6,729 bases of DNA, taken from contig MEVN01000014.1 of NCBI GenBank assembly GCA_001772985.1, forward strand, positions 1 to 6,729, read 5' to 3'. The DNA is from a candidate division WWE3 bacterium RIFCSPLOWO2_12_FULL_36_10. GTDB lineage: Bacteria > Patescibacteriota > WWE3 > UBA101185 > UBA10185. The notes below the pieces were generated by a model that made no database searches, had not been told where the DNA came from, and saw nothing but the letters and a program-made list of their open reading frames with translations. Made by a program: the position numbers and the translations under genes. Shown here in pieces: positions 1 to 5,020 of the stretch (the first letter of the stretch is position 1; each line of letters begins with the position of its first letter).

Positions 1-465
1 ACAGTTGTAGCCAGAATTTTTGGTCCAATTTATGGTCCTTTGCAAAGACCGGCGGGAATGTTTCATCCAAGAGCGATAAATTACAATTACAACGGCAAAA
101 CTCTTAAAATTTTTGGACGAAAGGGTTTGGATACGGCAAAAGACAGTACTTATATTGATGATACGGTTGAAGGATTATTACTTTGCTTAGATCATGACTT
201 TAAGTTTGAGATTTTTAACATTGGAACCTCAAACCCTTTGTCTATAAGAACTTGGCTTGATACTATTGAAAAGGCAATGGGGAAGCCTACAAAAATTGAA
301 GTGGTTGAAACTGACGTTGCAGATGTTGCTTCAAGCGCCGATATTTCAAAAGCAAAAAAGATTTTGGGATATAATCCCGGCACAGATATGTACGAAGGTG
401 TGAAGCGCCAAGTTGAAGTATTTAATCTTATGCCTGAATGGTACAAGACTCTTCCCAACGTTTAA
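1..465 (+). CDS. NAD-dependent epimerase/dehydratase, C-terminal part (UDP-glucuronate 4-epimerase-like)
   Basis: The frame is open from base 1, so the gene starts outside the window; 154 codons precede TAA at 463-465. What remains is the substrate-binding half of an extended short-chain dehydrogenase. It shows ARIFGPIYGP at the start (family pattern R-F-x-x-V-Y-G-P), TYIDDTVEG (family pattern F-T-Y-I-D-D-x-V-E-G), FNIGTSNP, and near the end SSADISKAKKILGY, the usual SADxSKAxxxLGY of nucleotide-sugar epimerases. The Rossmann glycine motif and the catalytic Tyr-x-x-x-Lys would lie upstream. The closest type by eye is UDP-glucuronate 4-epimerase, which supplies UDP-galacturonate for surface polysaccharides; a related 4,6-dehydratase or epimerase is possible. 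The family is fairly sure, the substrate is not. The stop codon overlaps the stop of the convergent transposase gene by 4 nt. Confidence 0.88.
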   Translation, partial: TVVARIFGPIYGPLQRPAGMFHPRAINYNYNGKTLKIFGRKGLDTAKDSTYIDDTVEGLLLCLDHDFKFEIFNIGTSNPLSIRTWLDTIEKAMGKPTKIEVVETDVADVASSADISKAKKILGYNPGTDMYEGVKRQVEVFNLMPEWYKTLPNV

Positions 466-998
466 TAGTGCATATCCATCTCCCACATTTTTGAGTTGGT
501 TTTGATATATTTTCTGATTTTGTTTAGGTCGTTTTCGGTACGAATGATGTGTTCGTAATAGTTTCGTTGCCATAATTTCACGTTTAATTTATTTTTATGT
601 ATTTCATACGTACATTTTGATTTAAAATAACGAATTATTTGTCCTAATGTAGGGGTTTGATTCATCAAACCCATATGACGATTGGATTTTATAATTTCCA
701 TTTTTATATCGGGTTTCATAAATGAAACCCCTACAATGGGATTGGATTTAATGATTATTATTCCATGAAAATGATTTGGCATTACAACATATTCATCCAA
801 TTGAATGTTGTTAAATCGATTCAACAATTTGTTCCATTGTGTATTAATCGTGTTTCCAATATCGTTCAAAACCACTTCACCATTCACAACATCCCCAAAC
901 AAACATTCACGATTTTTCGTGCAGATGGTAATAAAATATTTTCCGACACGGGAATAATCATGATTTTTCAATCTAATTGATCGGCGGTATTTATCCAT
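462..998 (-). CDS. REP-associated tyrosine transposase (RAYT, IS200-like Y1 family)
   Basis: This 178-residue protein has the length and motif order of a RAYT, a single-domain HUH endonuclease thought to act on REP palindromes. It has an N-terminal YFITICTKNRECLFG strand region (residues 21-35), the metal-binding HFH at 76-78 in VVMPNHFHGIIII, LGQIIRYFKSK at 118-128, and the nucleophile region WQRNYYEHIIR at 143-153, where Tyr147 or Tyr148 is catalytic. All key residues are present, so it may be active. Residues of about 88-117, between the HUH motif and the helix, are an insert encoded by two palindromes (separate entry). The ATG at 996-998 has no SD but sits 7 nt from a possible -10. The gene runs tail to tail into the epimerase with overlapping stops and separates it from the glycosyltransferase, which suggests insertion into a sugar locus. 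No flanking insertion-sequence ends were recognised. Confidence 0.9.
   Translation of the reverse strand: MDKYRRSIRLKNHDYSRVGKYFITICTKNRECLFGDVVNGEVVLNDIGNTINTQWNKLLNRFNNIQLDEYVVMPNHFHGIIIIKSNPIVGVSFMKPDIKMEIIKSNRHMGLMNQTPTLGQIIRYFKSKCTYEIHKNKLNVKLWQRNYYEHIIRTENDLNKIRKYIKTNSKMWEMDMHY
648..735. repeat. Pair of inverted REP-like palindromes inside the transposase gene
   Basis: Left copy 649-672 contains a hairpin with arms GGGTTTGAT (653-661) and ATCAAACCC (664-672) and a 2-nt loop. Right copy 711-734 contains GGGTTTCAT (711-719) and ATGAAACCC (722-730), also with a 2-nt loop. The copies are inverted relative to each other and match at 21 of 24 positions. Their outer ends, TGTAGGGGTTT and AAACCCCTACA, are perfectly complementary over 11 bp. 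The changes in the stems are compensated, so both hairpins are kept. RAYT proteins are known to be linked to such REP sequences; having two inside the coding frame is the unusual part. Confidence 0.85.
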
Positions 999-1005
999 AT
1001 ACTAA

Positions 1006-1034
1006 TGTGTATTATGATATTTTGATTATGTCAA
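1006..1034 (-). promoter_or_regulatory. Possible promoter of the transposase gene (leaderless)
   Basis: Read on the minus strand, a perfect -35 TTGACA (1029-1034) is followed after 17 nt by TACACA (1006-1011), a weak -10. The ATG begins 7 nt after the -10, so transcription would start at or next to the start codon. The -35 and spacing are good; the -10 matches at only 3 of 6 positions. Confidence 0.45.
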
Positions 1035-1049
1035 GAGCGACACACACGA

Positions 1050-1078
1050 TTGGGTGAAACTTGATTTTGTGCTATAAT
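1050..1078 (+). promoter_or_regulatory. Sigma-70-type promoter with extended -10, upstream of the GT2 gene
   Basis: A consensus TATAAT (1073-1078) is preceded by TG and one base (1070-1072), giving an extended -10. A weak -35 TTGGGT (1050-1055) lies 17 nt upstream. Transcription would start near 1085, leaving about 25 nt before the ATG at 1110. This gives the glycosyltransferase its own promoter, independent of the epimerase. Confidence 0.7.
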
Positions 1079-1109
1079 CCCGTCCTATAGTGGTTTAAAG
1101 GCTAAAAAT

Positions 1110-2066
1110 ATGGATATATCAGCAGTCAGTTGGATATACAACTGCGAAGACACAATAAACGAGCTATACGAAAGGTTAACAGAAACGCTTGAAGGCGTTG
1201 GTTTATCGTACGAAATAATCTTTGTAAACGATGCCTCAAAAGACAATTCGTGGAAGGAAATTAAGGCATTGAACAAAAAAGATCCTCATGTTAAAGCAAT
1301 AAATTTTAGAAGACACTACGGACAGTCCGCCGGTTTGCAAGCTGCGTTTGATATTGCAAAAGGGAAGTATGTTTTCACAATAAGCCCTACTTTAGAAAAC
1401 AAGCCCGAAGATTTAGCCAAATTTATAACAAAAATGGAAAAAGAAGACTACGATATGTTAATTGGCTTTAGAAAATCAAAATTGAAGGGTAGATTTTATA
1501 GAGGAATGTTATCAAGTTTGGCAAATTCTGTTATTAGTTTATTAGTGGGTCAAGTATTAAGAGATATGACAACGCCGTTTAGACTTGTGAGAAGGGAAGT
1601 CTTAACTCACATGAAAATTTACGGCGACCATCATTTATTTTTACCGGCAATTGCTACATTATACGGTGCAAAATTTGGCGAAATTGAAATTTCTCATGGA
1701 AAGCCAAAAAATAAAAGCTTTGTACCTAATAAAGTAAGGTTTGTAAAAACCGCGTTTGATTTGTTGGTTTTAAAGTTTTTAATTTCTATTTCTACACCAC
1801 CTTTTTCTATGACCCCGATGAGAGTTTTTGGAATTGCAGGGATTATTTCGTTTATTTTTGGGTTTGGGGTCGGATCGTATTTAACTATCCAAAAATTAAT
1901 TTATGGGTACGAAATTGGTTCAAGACCTTTGTTATTATTGTCAGTGATGATGATTATATTGGGTGTGTTGTTTGTAGTTCTTGGAATTTTAGGGGAACTT
2001 ATTGTAAGGGTGTACTTTGAAGGTCAAAATAAAAAGACGTATTCTGTAAGGGAGCATTTGAGTTAA
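1110..2066 (+). CDS. GT2 family glycosyltransferase with two C-terminal membrane segments; DxD motif altered
   Basis: The 318-residue protein follows the plan of polyprenyl-phosphate sugar transferases (dolichyl-phosphate mannose synthase/GtrB/ArnC-like). These load a sugar onto a lipid carrier at the cytoplasmic membrane. Residues 1-120 form the nucleotide-sugar fold (SYEIIFVNDASKDNSW at 33-48; FRRHYGQSAGLQAAFDIAKG at 66-85). RDMTTPFRLVRREVL (151-165) and YGDHHLFLPA (171-180) are family landmarks. Two hydrophobic segments lie at about 237-260 and 273-299, followed by GELIVRVYFEGQ (295-306) as in the family. Oddities: the metal-binding DxD (normally D-A-D-L-Q) reads S92-P93-T94-L-E-N, and the N-terminal P-x-Y-N is W-I-Y-N. 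Either it uses another metal-binding arrangement or it is inactive. A weak AAAGG (1097-1101) precedes the ATG. Confidence 0.88.
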   Translation: MDISAVSWIYNCEDTINELYERLTETLEGVGLSYEIIFVNDASKDNSWKEIKALNKKDPHVKAINFRRHYGQSAGLQAAFDIAKGKYVFTISPTLENKPEDLAKFITKMEKEDYDMLIGFRKSKLKGRFYRGMLSSLANSVISLLVGQVLRDMTTPFRLVRREVLTHMKIYGDHHLFLPAIATLYGAKFGEIEISHGKPKNKSFVPNKVRFVKTAFDLLVLKFLISISTPPFSMTPMRVFGIAGIISFIFGFGVGSYLTIQKLIYGYEIGSRPLLLLSVMMIILGVLFVVLGILGELIVRVYFEGQNKKTYSVREHLS

Positions 2067-2231
2067 GGATCATCTAAGATAAACCCTAAATTATACTGAT
2101 TTAGCAATGACGTCTTTTATAGCCATATGTTTAAAAAATAAACTTTGTTGTAGCACTTAGTATTTATTTGATCTTTCGAAGTAAGGGATATAAGTATGAG
2201 TCCAGTATTACTTATTATCTAGATATATATT

Positions 2232-2255
2232 AAGGTGTATCCTAGGATTATCCTT
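2232..2255. repeat. 24-bp imperfect palindrome
   Basis: The centre ATCCTAGGAT (2239-2248) is a perfect 10-bp palindrome and AAGG/CCTT pair at the outer ends, with three mismatched positions between. It could be a protein-binding site or a small hairpin; it has no T run. Confidence 0.5.
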
Positions 2256-2330
2256 GTTTCTTACCATTGTAATCATATAAATAATTATGTATAAAAATAT
2301 CAATTGGGTTAGTTGCTGTAACGACGTGGT

Positions 2331-2385
2331 ATCAAACTGACTTGGTGAATTCACCATTGTAGTAGAAGGTGTTTATCGGTTTGAT
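2331..2385. repeat. Nested palindrome upstream of the CopG antitoxin gene
   Basis: An outer 10-bp stem pairs ATCAAACTGA (2331-2340) with TCGGTTTGAT (2376-2385), including one G-T pair. Inside it lies the perfect 14-bp palindrome TGGTGAATTCACCA (2343-2356). The element ends 28 nt before the -35 of the antitoxin promoter. An operator, a cruciform or the relic of a mobile element end are all possible. Confidence 0.6.
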
Positions 2386-2413
2386 CTTGGATTAACCTTT
2401 GAAACTAAAAAGC

Positions 2414-2444
2414 TTGACAATGTAGCAAGTGATGTGTTTATGAT
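2414..2444 (+). promoter_or_regulatory. Promoter of the CopG antitoxin gene (apparently leaderless)
   Basis: Perfect -35 TTGACA at 2414-2419 and -10 TATGAT (5 of 6) at 2439-2444, with a somewhat long 19-nt spacer. The -10 ends 7 nt before the ATG at 2452. Transcription would therefore begin at about the start codon, which argues against the upstream GTG 2434 and ATG 2440 as starts. Confidence 0.65.
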
Positions 2445-2451
2445 TTCACAT

Positions 2452-2712
2452 ATGAAAAAAAAGTTAATACTACCAAAATTTAAAAATGAAGATGAAGAAA
2501 GAGATTTTTGGTCAAAGATTGACCTCTCGGAATATTATGAACCTTCTGATCTTGTGCCAGTAAGTTTTCCGAATTTGAAGCCTACTTCTACCCCCATCTC
2601 AATAAGAGTGCCAGATTATTTGATCAATAGGGTAAAGGAAAAGGCTAATGCTATGGATATTCCATATCAGTCTCTCATAAAGAAGTTTATATCTGACGGG
2701 TTGAAGTTCTAG
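2452..2712 (+). CDS. CopG-type (ribbon-helix-helix) antitoxin, no adjacent toxin seen
   Basis: The 86-residue protein matches the CopG-antitoxin family that partners BrnT-like RNase toxins. Its acidic N-terminus is EDEERDFWSKIDLSEYYE (residues 13-30), followed by PNLKPTSTPISIRVPDYL (40-57), where TPISIRVP is the DNA-binding beta strand. Helices at about 55-66 and 70-84 follow (NRVKEKANAMDIPYQSLIKK). Such proteins bind their toxin through the N-terminal part and repress their own operon through the ribbon-helix-helix. The frame is open from GTG 2434, but the promoter places the RNA start near 2451, so ATG 2452 is chosen; no SD is present. The expected toxin gene is not found upstream (spacer) or downstream (a new promoter starts 12 nt after the stop). 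It is therefore an orphan antitoxin or solitary regulator. Confidence 0.85.
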   Translation: MKKKLILPKFKNEDEERDFWSKIDLSEYYEPSDLVPVSFPNLKPTSTPISIRVPDYLINRVKEKANAMDIPYQSLIKKFISDGLKF

Positions 2713-2724
2713 CGAACTAAGGGC

Positions 2725-2753
2725 TTGACAAGGGTTGAGCCCCATAGTATAAT
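2725..2753 (+). promoter_or_regulatory. Full-consensus sigma-70 promoter of the GC-rich gene
   Basis: TTGACA (2725-2730), a 17-nt spacer and TATAAT (2748-2753) match the housekeeping consensus at all 12 positions. Transcription would start near 2760, about 215 nt before the start codon of the next gene. Confidence 0.9.
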
Positions 2754-2759
2754 ATAGGT

Positions 2760-2960
2760 ATTCTGGTCCACATTAGACCAATTTCATTGTTTCATCTTAT
2801 TACGAAGTAACTCTTCCAATCGGTTTTTCGTGCTAACGCTTTCTAATTACAAGGTAACTCCTTATAGAAGGTTTTTTCCTTGTATTTAGTGGCGTCAGCA
2901 TGATTGCTGATCGGCAAGGGCTTTTAGGCCTTGTCGAACCTTTCTTTTCGTTTAGCGAAT
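2760..2960 (+). promoter_or_regulatory. Long structured 5' leader with consecutive hairpins (candidate cis-regulatory RNA)
   Basis: Four stems can be drawn by hand. H1 is TGGTC/GACCA (2764-2780). H2 is CTAATTACAAGG (2843-2854) with CCTTGTATTTAG (2878-2889), 11 of 12 paired. H3 is TCAGCA/TGCTGA (2895-2910). H4 is TCGGCAAGG (2911-2919) with CCTTGTCGA (2929-2937), nine pairs including one G-T. H3 and H4 abut. Within and after H2, AAGG and CCTT alternate at 2851, 2860, 2868, 2878, 2916 and 2929, so neighbours can pair in mutually exclusive ways. The weak hairpin CCTT-ATAG-AAGG (2860-2871) is followed directly by six Ts. This resembles attenuator logic, but no known riboswitch was recognised. Confidence 0.6.
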
Positions 2961-2973
2961 GGAGGATTTTGAG

Positions 2974-3993
2974 ATGGCAAGAAAAAAGTCGGTCCCAGTT
3001 GGGGAGAGCGTCGTGGGCGCTCTTGCGACCGAGACGCCTTTGGTCTTGGATGTCACGAAAGTTGTTCCTGAGGCGGTTTCCGTCTCCCCGGCTCGCGTTC
3101 GGCCACCGATGCCCGATTTCCTGGGCGAAGGTGCGCACGAGTGCGATCGCTTCTTCACCCCCGAGGGTGAGGATGCGAAGTGCTTCGGATGGGCGAAGAA
3201 AGGGAACGAATTTTGCGCCAATTGCTTTTCGGCGCAGAAAGCCACGGCTCTCGGCACGAACGGGCGGATCCCGATGCCCGCAACCGGCGGACCGTGGCTC
3301 CCTTGCCCCACCTGCACGACGGGATGGCGTTCGGAGACCTTCCCGAACTGCAAGCGCTGTTACGATCGCGCGCAGGATGGAGAAGGCCAGAACCACCGGA
3401 CGAACGGCAAACCGCCGATCCCGGCTGAGAAGGTTGTTGAGGCCACGAAAGCGCGGATCTTGAAGTTTGCGAAGTGGCTCGACGGGGAGAACAAAGTCCA
3501 CACCGAGGCCTTGATGCAGGCCAACGAATTGCTGGCCAAGGCTGAAGAAGAGGCGGCTTACGCCGATCCCGATTCTCAGGACTTTGCGCGAGAACTCGCG
3601 AACGGTGCAAGCGACATCGTGGGCGCCATGATCGTCGAGGCACTGGCCGCTCGGTGGGAGAAGTTGTGGGCGGAGTCATTTCGTCTCAACGTGGAAATTC
3701 CCGCTGACGCACGCGAGTGCTTGCATCGGTACGGAGAATTTCTGAACGAAGAGAAGTATGGACAGGCCGCGGCGACGCTTTTGCGGGGTACAGGCATTCT
3801 CAACATTGAGTTGAAGCCTGCGCGGTTGGTGTCTCGGGAAAACGGAGACGGCCAGGGAAATCATTCGCAAGGGCAATCCTGGCAGGACGACCTCGGTTTC
3901 GCTCCGGAAAAAAAGCGCCAAAACCGCGTCAGCAAGATGGAAAGGCTGTCCGCGATTCGCGAACTCAGAGATCGGGCTCGCGCCAACGCCTAA
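2974..3993 (+). CDS. Unrecognised GC-rich protein with two four-cysteine (probable zinc) clusters
   Basis: I do not recognise this 339-residue protein. The start is ATG 2974 because GGAGG (2961-2965) lies 8 nt upstream; the earlier in-frame ATG 2959 overlaps that SD. Residues 1-50 are low in structure and rich in V, P and A. Eight cysteines then fall into two sets: C57, C70, C81-A-N-C84, and C111-P-T-C114, C126-K-R-C129. Each is what a structural zinc site needs. Residues of about 150-275 are predicted by eye as helical (KVVEATKARILKFAKWLDGE; ELLAKAEEEAAY). The C-terminus (311-339) is strongly basic and charged, which suggests nucleic-acid contact. No signal peptide or membrane segment is visible. 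The base composition and codon use are far richer in GC than the flanking AT-rich genes, a sign of transfer. No enzyme motif was found; structural or nucleic-acid-binding roles are open. Confidence 0.85.
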   Translation: MARKKSVPVGESVVGALATETPLVLDVTKVVPEAVSVSPARVRPPMPDFLGEGAHECDRFFTPEGEDAKCFGWAKKGNEFCANCFSAQKATALGTNGRIPMPATGGPWLPCPTCTTGWRSETFPNCKRCYDRAQDGEGQNHRTNGKPPIPAEKVVEATKARILKFAKWLDGENKVHTEALMQANELLAKAEEEAAYADPDSQDFARELANGASDIVGAMIVEALAARWEKLWAESFRLNVEIPADARECLHRYGEFLNEEKYGQAAATLLRGTGILNIELKPARLVSRENGDGQGNHSQGQSWQDDLGFAPEKKRQNRVSKMERLSAIRELRDRARANA

Positions 3994-4259
3994 TCTTTCC
4001 CGCCCCTCGCCCTTTATGGGAGTTGCTGTGAGGTTCACGCCTCTTCTTCACAGTGTAAAAATTATAGAGGAACAGTAGTAGTAACAAACGCGGAAGAGCA
4101 GACAATTAGAAAAGAAGCAATTCTTAACTAACTGCTCTTCCGCGTAACACAATCCATGGAAAAATGTAGATAAATGATAATCTCCGAATACTAATTACGT
4201 TTTTGAGATAGTTATTTATCCATATTCTTCCACCAGCCTAAATGGCTAATATATCCAAG
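3994..4259. other. Intergenic region after the cysteine-cluster gene
   Basis: No ORF with supporting signals was found. A short dyad CTGTGA/TCACAG (about 4027-4054) follows the gene, with no T run. The 14-bp inverted repeat at 4088-4145 is listed separately. Base composition falls back to AT-rich after about 4060. A GATAAT (about 4178-4183) could be a -10 for the next gene but has no convincing -35. A small AGCC/GGCT hairpin precedes the SD at 4260. Confidence 0.5.
4088..4145. repeat. Perfect 14-bp inverted repeat with 30-nt AT-rich loop
   Basis: ACGCGGAAGAGCAG (4088-4101) pairs perfectly with CTGCTCTTCCGCGT (4132-4145). The arms are GC-rich and the loop (4102-4131) is AT-rich. It would form a stable hairpin about 95 nt after the stop of the 2974 gene. 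There is no T run, so it is not a normal intrinsic terminator. RNA 3'-end protection, a small RNA, or a recombination or cassette boundary are possible. Confidence 0.8.
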
Positions 4260-4269
4260 AAGGAGGTGA
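4260..4269 (+). promoter_or_regulatory. Near-perfect Shine-Dalgarno sequence
   Basis: AAGGAGGTGA is complementary to ten bases of the usual 16S rRNA 3' end and lies 9 nt before ATG 4279. It fixes the start of the 40-codon gene and predicts strong translation. Confidence 0.9.
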
Positions 4270-4278
4270 AAAAGAACA

Positions 4279-4401
4279 ATGGCAAAGAACCACACGGGGC
4301 AGTACTTTCGCCCCACCGAAGATCGAGCGATTGCTCGGGTGGAAAAGTCGCCCAAGCCCGCTCCCGCCCCCAAGCCTGCCGGCAAACCCGCCAGCAAGTA
4401 A
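4279..4401 (+). CDS. Unrecognised 40-residue basic protein with Pro/Ala/Lys tail
   Basis: The small ORF (40 codons, TAA at 4399-4401) is supported by an exceptionally strong SD with 9-nt spacing and by GC-rich codons like those of the 2974 gene. Residues 1-22 (MAKNHTGQYFRPTEDRAIAR and two more) could form a short folded or helical part. Residues 23-40 are a low-complexity tail of Lys, Pro and Ala (KSPKPAPAPKPAGKPASK), as seen in disordered nucleic-acid-binding or linker tails. There are no cysteines, membrane segment or signal peptide. It may belong with the cysteine-cluster gene because both share GC-rich composition and a strong SD, but they are 285 nt apart. The overlapping longer frames in this stretch (4242-4553 and 4331-4576) lack an SD over the shared part. 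Function is unknown. Confidence 0.7.
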   Translation: MAKNHTGQYFRPTEDRAIARVEKSPKPAPAPKPAGKPASK

Positions 4402-4444
4402 GGGGAAGTTCTTCGGGTTTTTGGCGCCAACCCCATTCCGTCAA

Positions 4445-4576
4445 ATGCGGAATCCAGACTCTTTTAATGAAGAGGAGCTGGTGGCTCAAAAGGTTAGGGG
4501 ATCGGTATTGCGGCTCAAGAAAAGCAATCCGACGGCACAGACGAGTGCTGTAATGAATTATTCGTCGAATGATTGA
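4445..4576 (+). CDS. Doubtful small ORF between the 40-codon gene and its terminator
   Basis: An open frame reads MRNPDSFNEEELVAQKVRG and onward for 43 codons to TGA at 4574-4576, just before the terminator hairpin. It looks protein-like: an acidic patch is followed by a basic helix (VRGSVLRLKKS). It would explain the otherwise long gap between the 40-codon gene and the terminator. There is no good SD before ATG 4445, and the frame is open further upstream, including TTG 4421 and TTG 4331. It could also be the displaced 3' part of the 4279 gene after a frameshift near 4401, or not be a gene. Confidence 0.3.
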   Translation: MRNPDSFNEEELVAQKVRGSVLRLKKSNPTAQTSAVMNYSSND

Positions 4577-4589
4577 ATGAGGAGCAACA

Positions 4590-4645
4590 GACTGGAGAGA
4601 AAATTTCACAATCAGCAACATGTGAACTCTCCAGTCCGTTTTTTT
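4590..4645 (+). terminator. Intrinsic terminator with two-storey stem
   Basis: GACTGGAGAG (4590-4599) pairs perfectly with CTCTCCAGTC (4627-4636). A second 6-bp stem TTCACA/TGTGAA (4605-4610, 4621-4626) stacks inside after a 5-nt bulge. Seven Ts (4639-4645) follow. It ends the plus-strand unit and overlaps the stop codon of the convergent vapC. Confidence 0.9.
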
Positions 4646-5018
4646 ACCAATAAACCTTAACGCCTTTTAACAACAATAAATCCCTATCAAAACTTGCCAA
4701 TAAATTACCTTTAGAACTTGATGCAATAATACAATCGGCCATATCAAGCGATGAATTTTCATAAATTTCTATGGCATTTTTCACATGTTTAGAAACATAA
4801 ATATTATTTTTTGAAGCTAAAAACTTAAAAGCGATTAAAACTTTTTGTCTTGATGAGTTATATGAAAAACTTAGAAGTACATATTCGATTTCTGGGAAAA
4901 CAACATCAGGAACATACAACTCTTCATCACTTTCGATAAGTTTCTTTACTTTTTCTGCCTTAATTAAATCATCTTTTGTAAAAAATCTGATTAAGGTGTT
5001 GGTATCTAGAACGACCAT
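4644..5018 (-). CDS. vapC: VapC-type PIN-domain ribonuclease toxin
   Basis: This 124-residue protein has a complete PIN domain, a metal-dependent RNase fold. VLDTNTLIRFF (residues 3-13) carries the first acid, Asp5. PEIEYVLLSF (42-51) carries Glu43 (or Glu45). LDMADCIIASSS (91-102) carries Asp92 and Asp95, and LASFDRDLLLL (107-117) carries Asp111. All expected catalytic acids are present, and the length is normal for VapC toxins, which typically cut tRNA or rRNA and stop translation until neutralised by VapB. It follows vapB by 2 nt, so translation is probably coupled; no SD is seen before its ATG. The exact RNA target cannot be read from sequence. Confidence 0.9.
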   Translation of the reverse strand: MVVLDTNTLIRFFTKDDLIKAEKVKKLIESDEELYVPDVVFPEIEYVLLSFSYNSSRQKVLIAFKFLASKNNIYVSKHVKNAIEIYENSSLDMADCIIASSSKGNLLASFDRDLLLLKGVKVYW

Positions 5019-5020
5019 TT

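Larger units (their letters stand above)
2067..2413. other. AT-rich spacer without a recognised gene
   Basis: About 350 nt between the glycosyltransferase and the promoter of the CopG gene show no ORF with supporting signals. A 6-bp hairpin (CTAAAT/ATTTAG, about 2086-2105) follows the glycosyltransferase but has no T run, so it is not called a terminator. Two dyad structures (2232-2255 and 2331-2385) are listed separately. Upstream is where a toxin partner of the antitoxin would normally lie, and none was found there. Confidence 0.6.

Noticed and set aside
649..734. CRISPR repeats or a diversity-generating retroelement repeat
   Set aside because: There are only two copies, in inverted order, without spacers of regular length, and no cas or reverse transcriptase gene is present.
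2086..2105. Terminator after the glycosyltransferase gene
   Set aside because: The 6-bp AT-rich stem has no following T run.
2434..2451. Upstream start (GTG 2434 or ATG 2440) for the CopG antitoxin
   Set aside because: These codons overlap or precede the -10 element and the predicted RNA start near 2451, and neither has an SD.
2833..3679. Long minus-strand and alternative plus-strand frames opposite or within the cysteine-cluster gene (222, 187, 174 and 133 codons)
   Set aside because: GC-rich DNA has few chance stops. These frames are rich in Arg, Ser and Pro and lack SD or promoter, whereas the 2974 frame has a consensus promoter, SD and ordered cysteine motifs.
4088..4145. Integron attC site
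   Set aside because: The ends do not show the RYYYAAC/GTTRRRY core sites, and no integrase gene is visible in the window.
4242..4621. Frames of 103 codons (plus) and 127 codons (minus) over the 40-codon gene
   Set aside because: Neither has an SD. The plus frame starts before the near-perfect SD that clearly serves ATG 4279, and the minus frame runs through the terminator hairpin.
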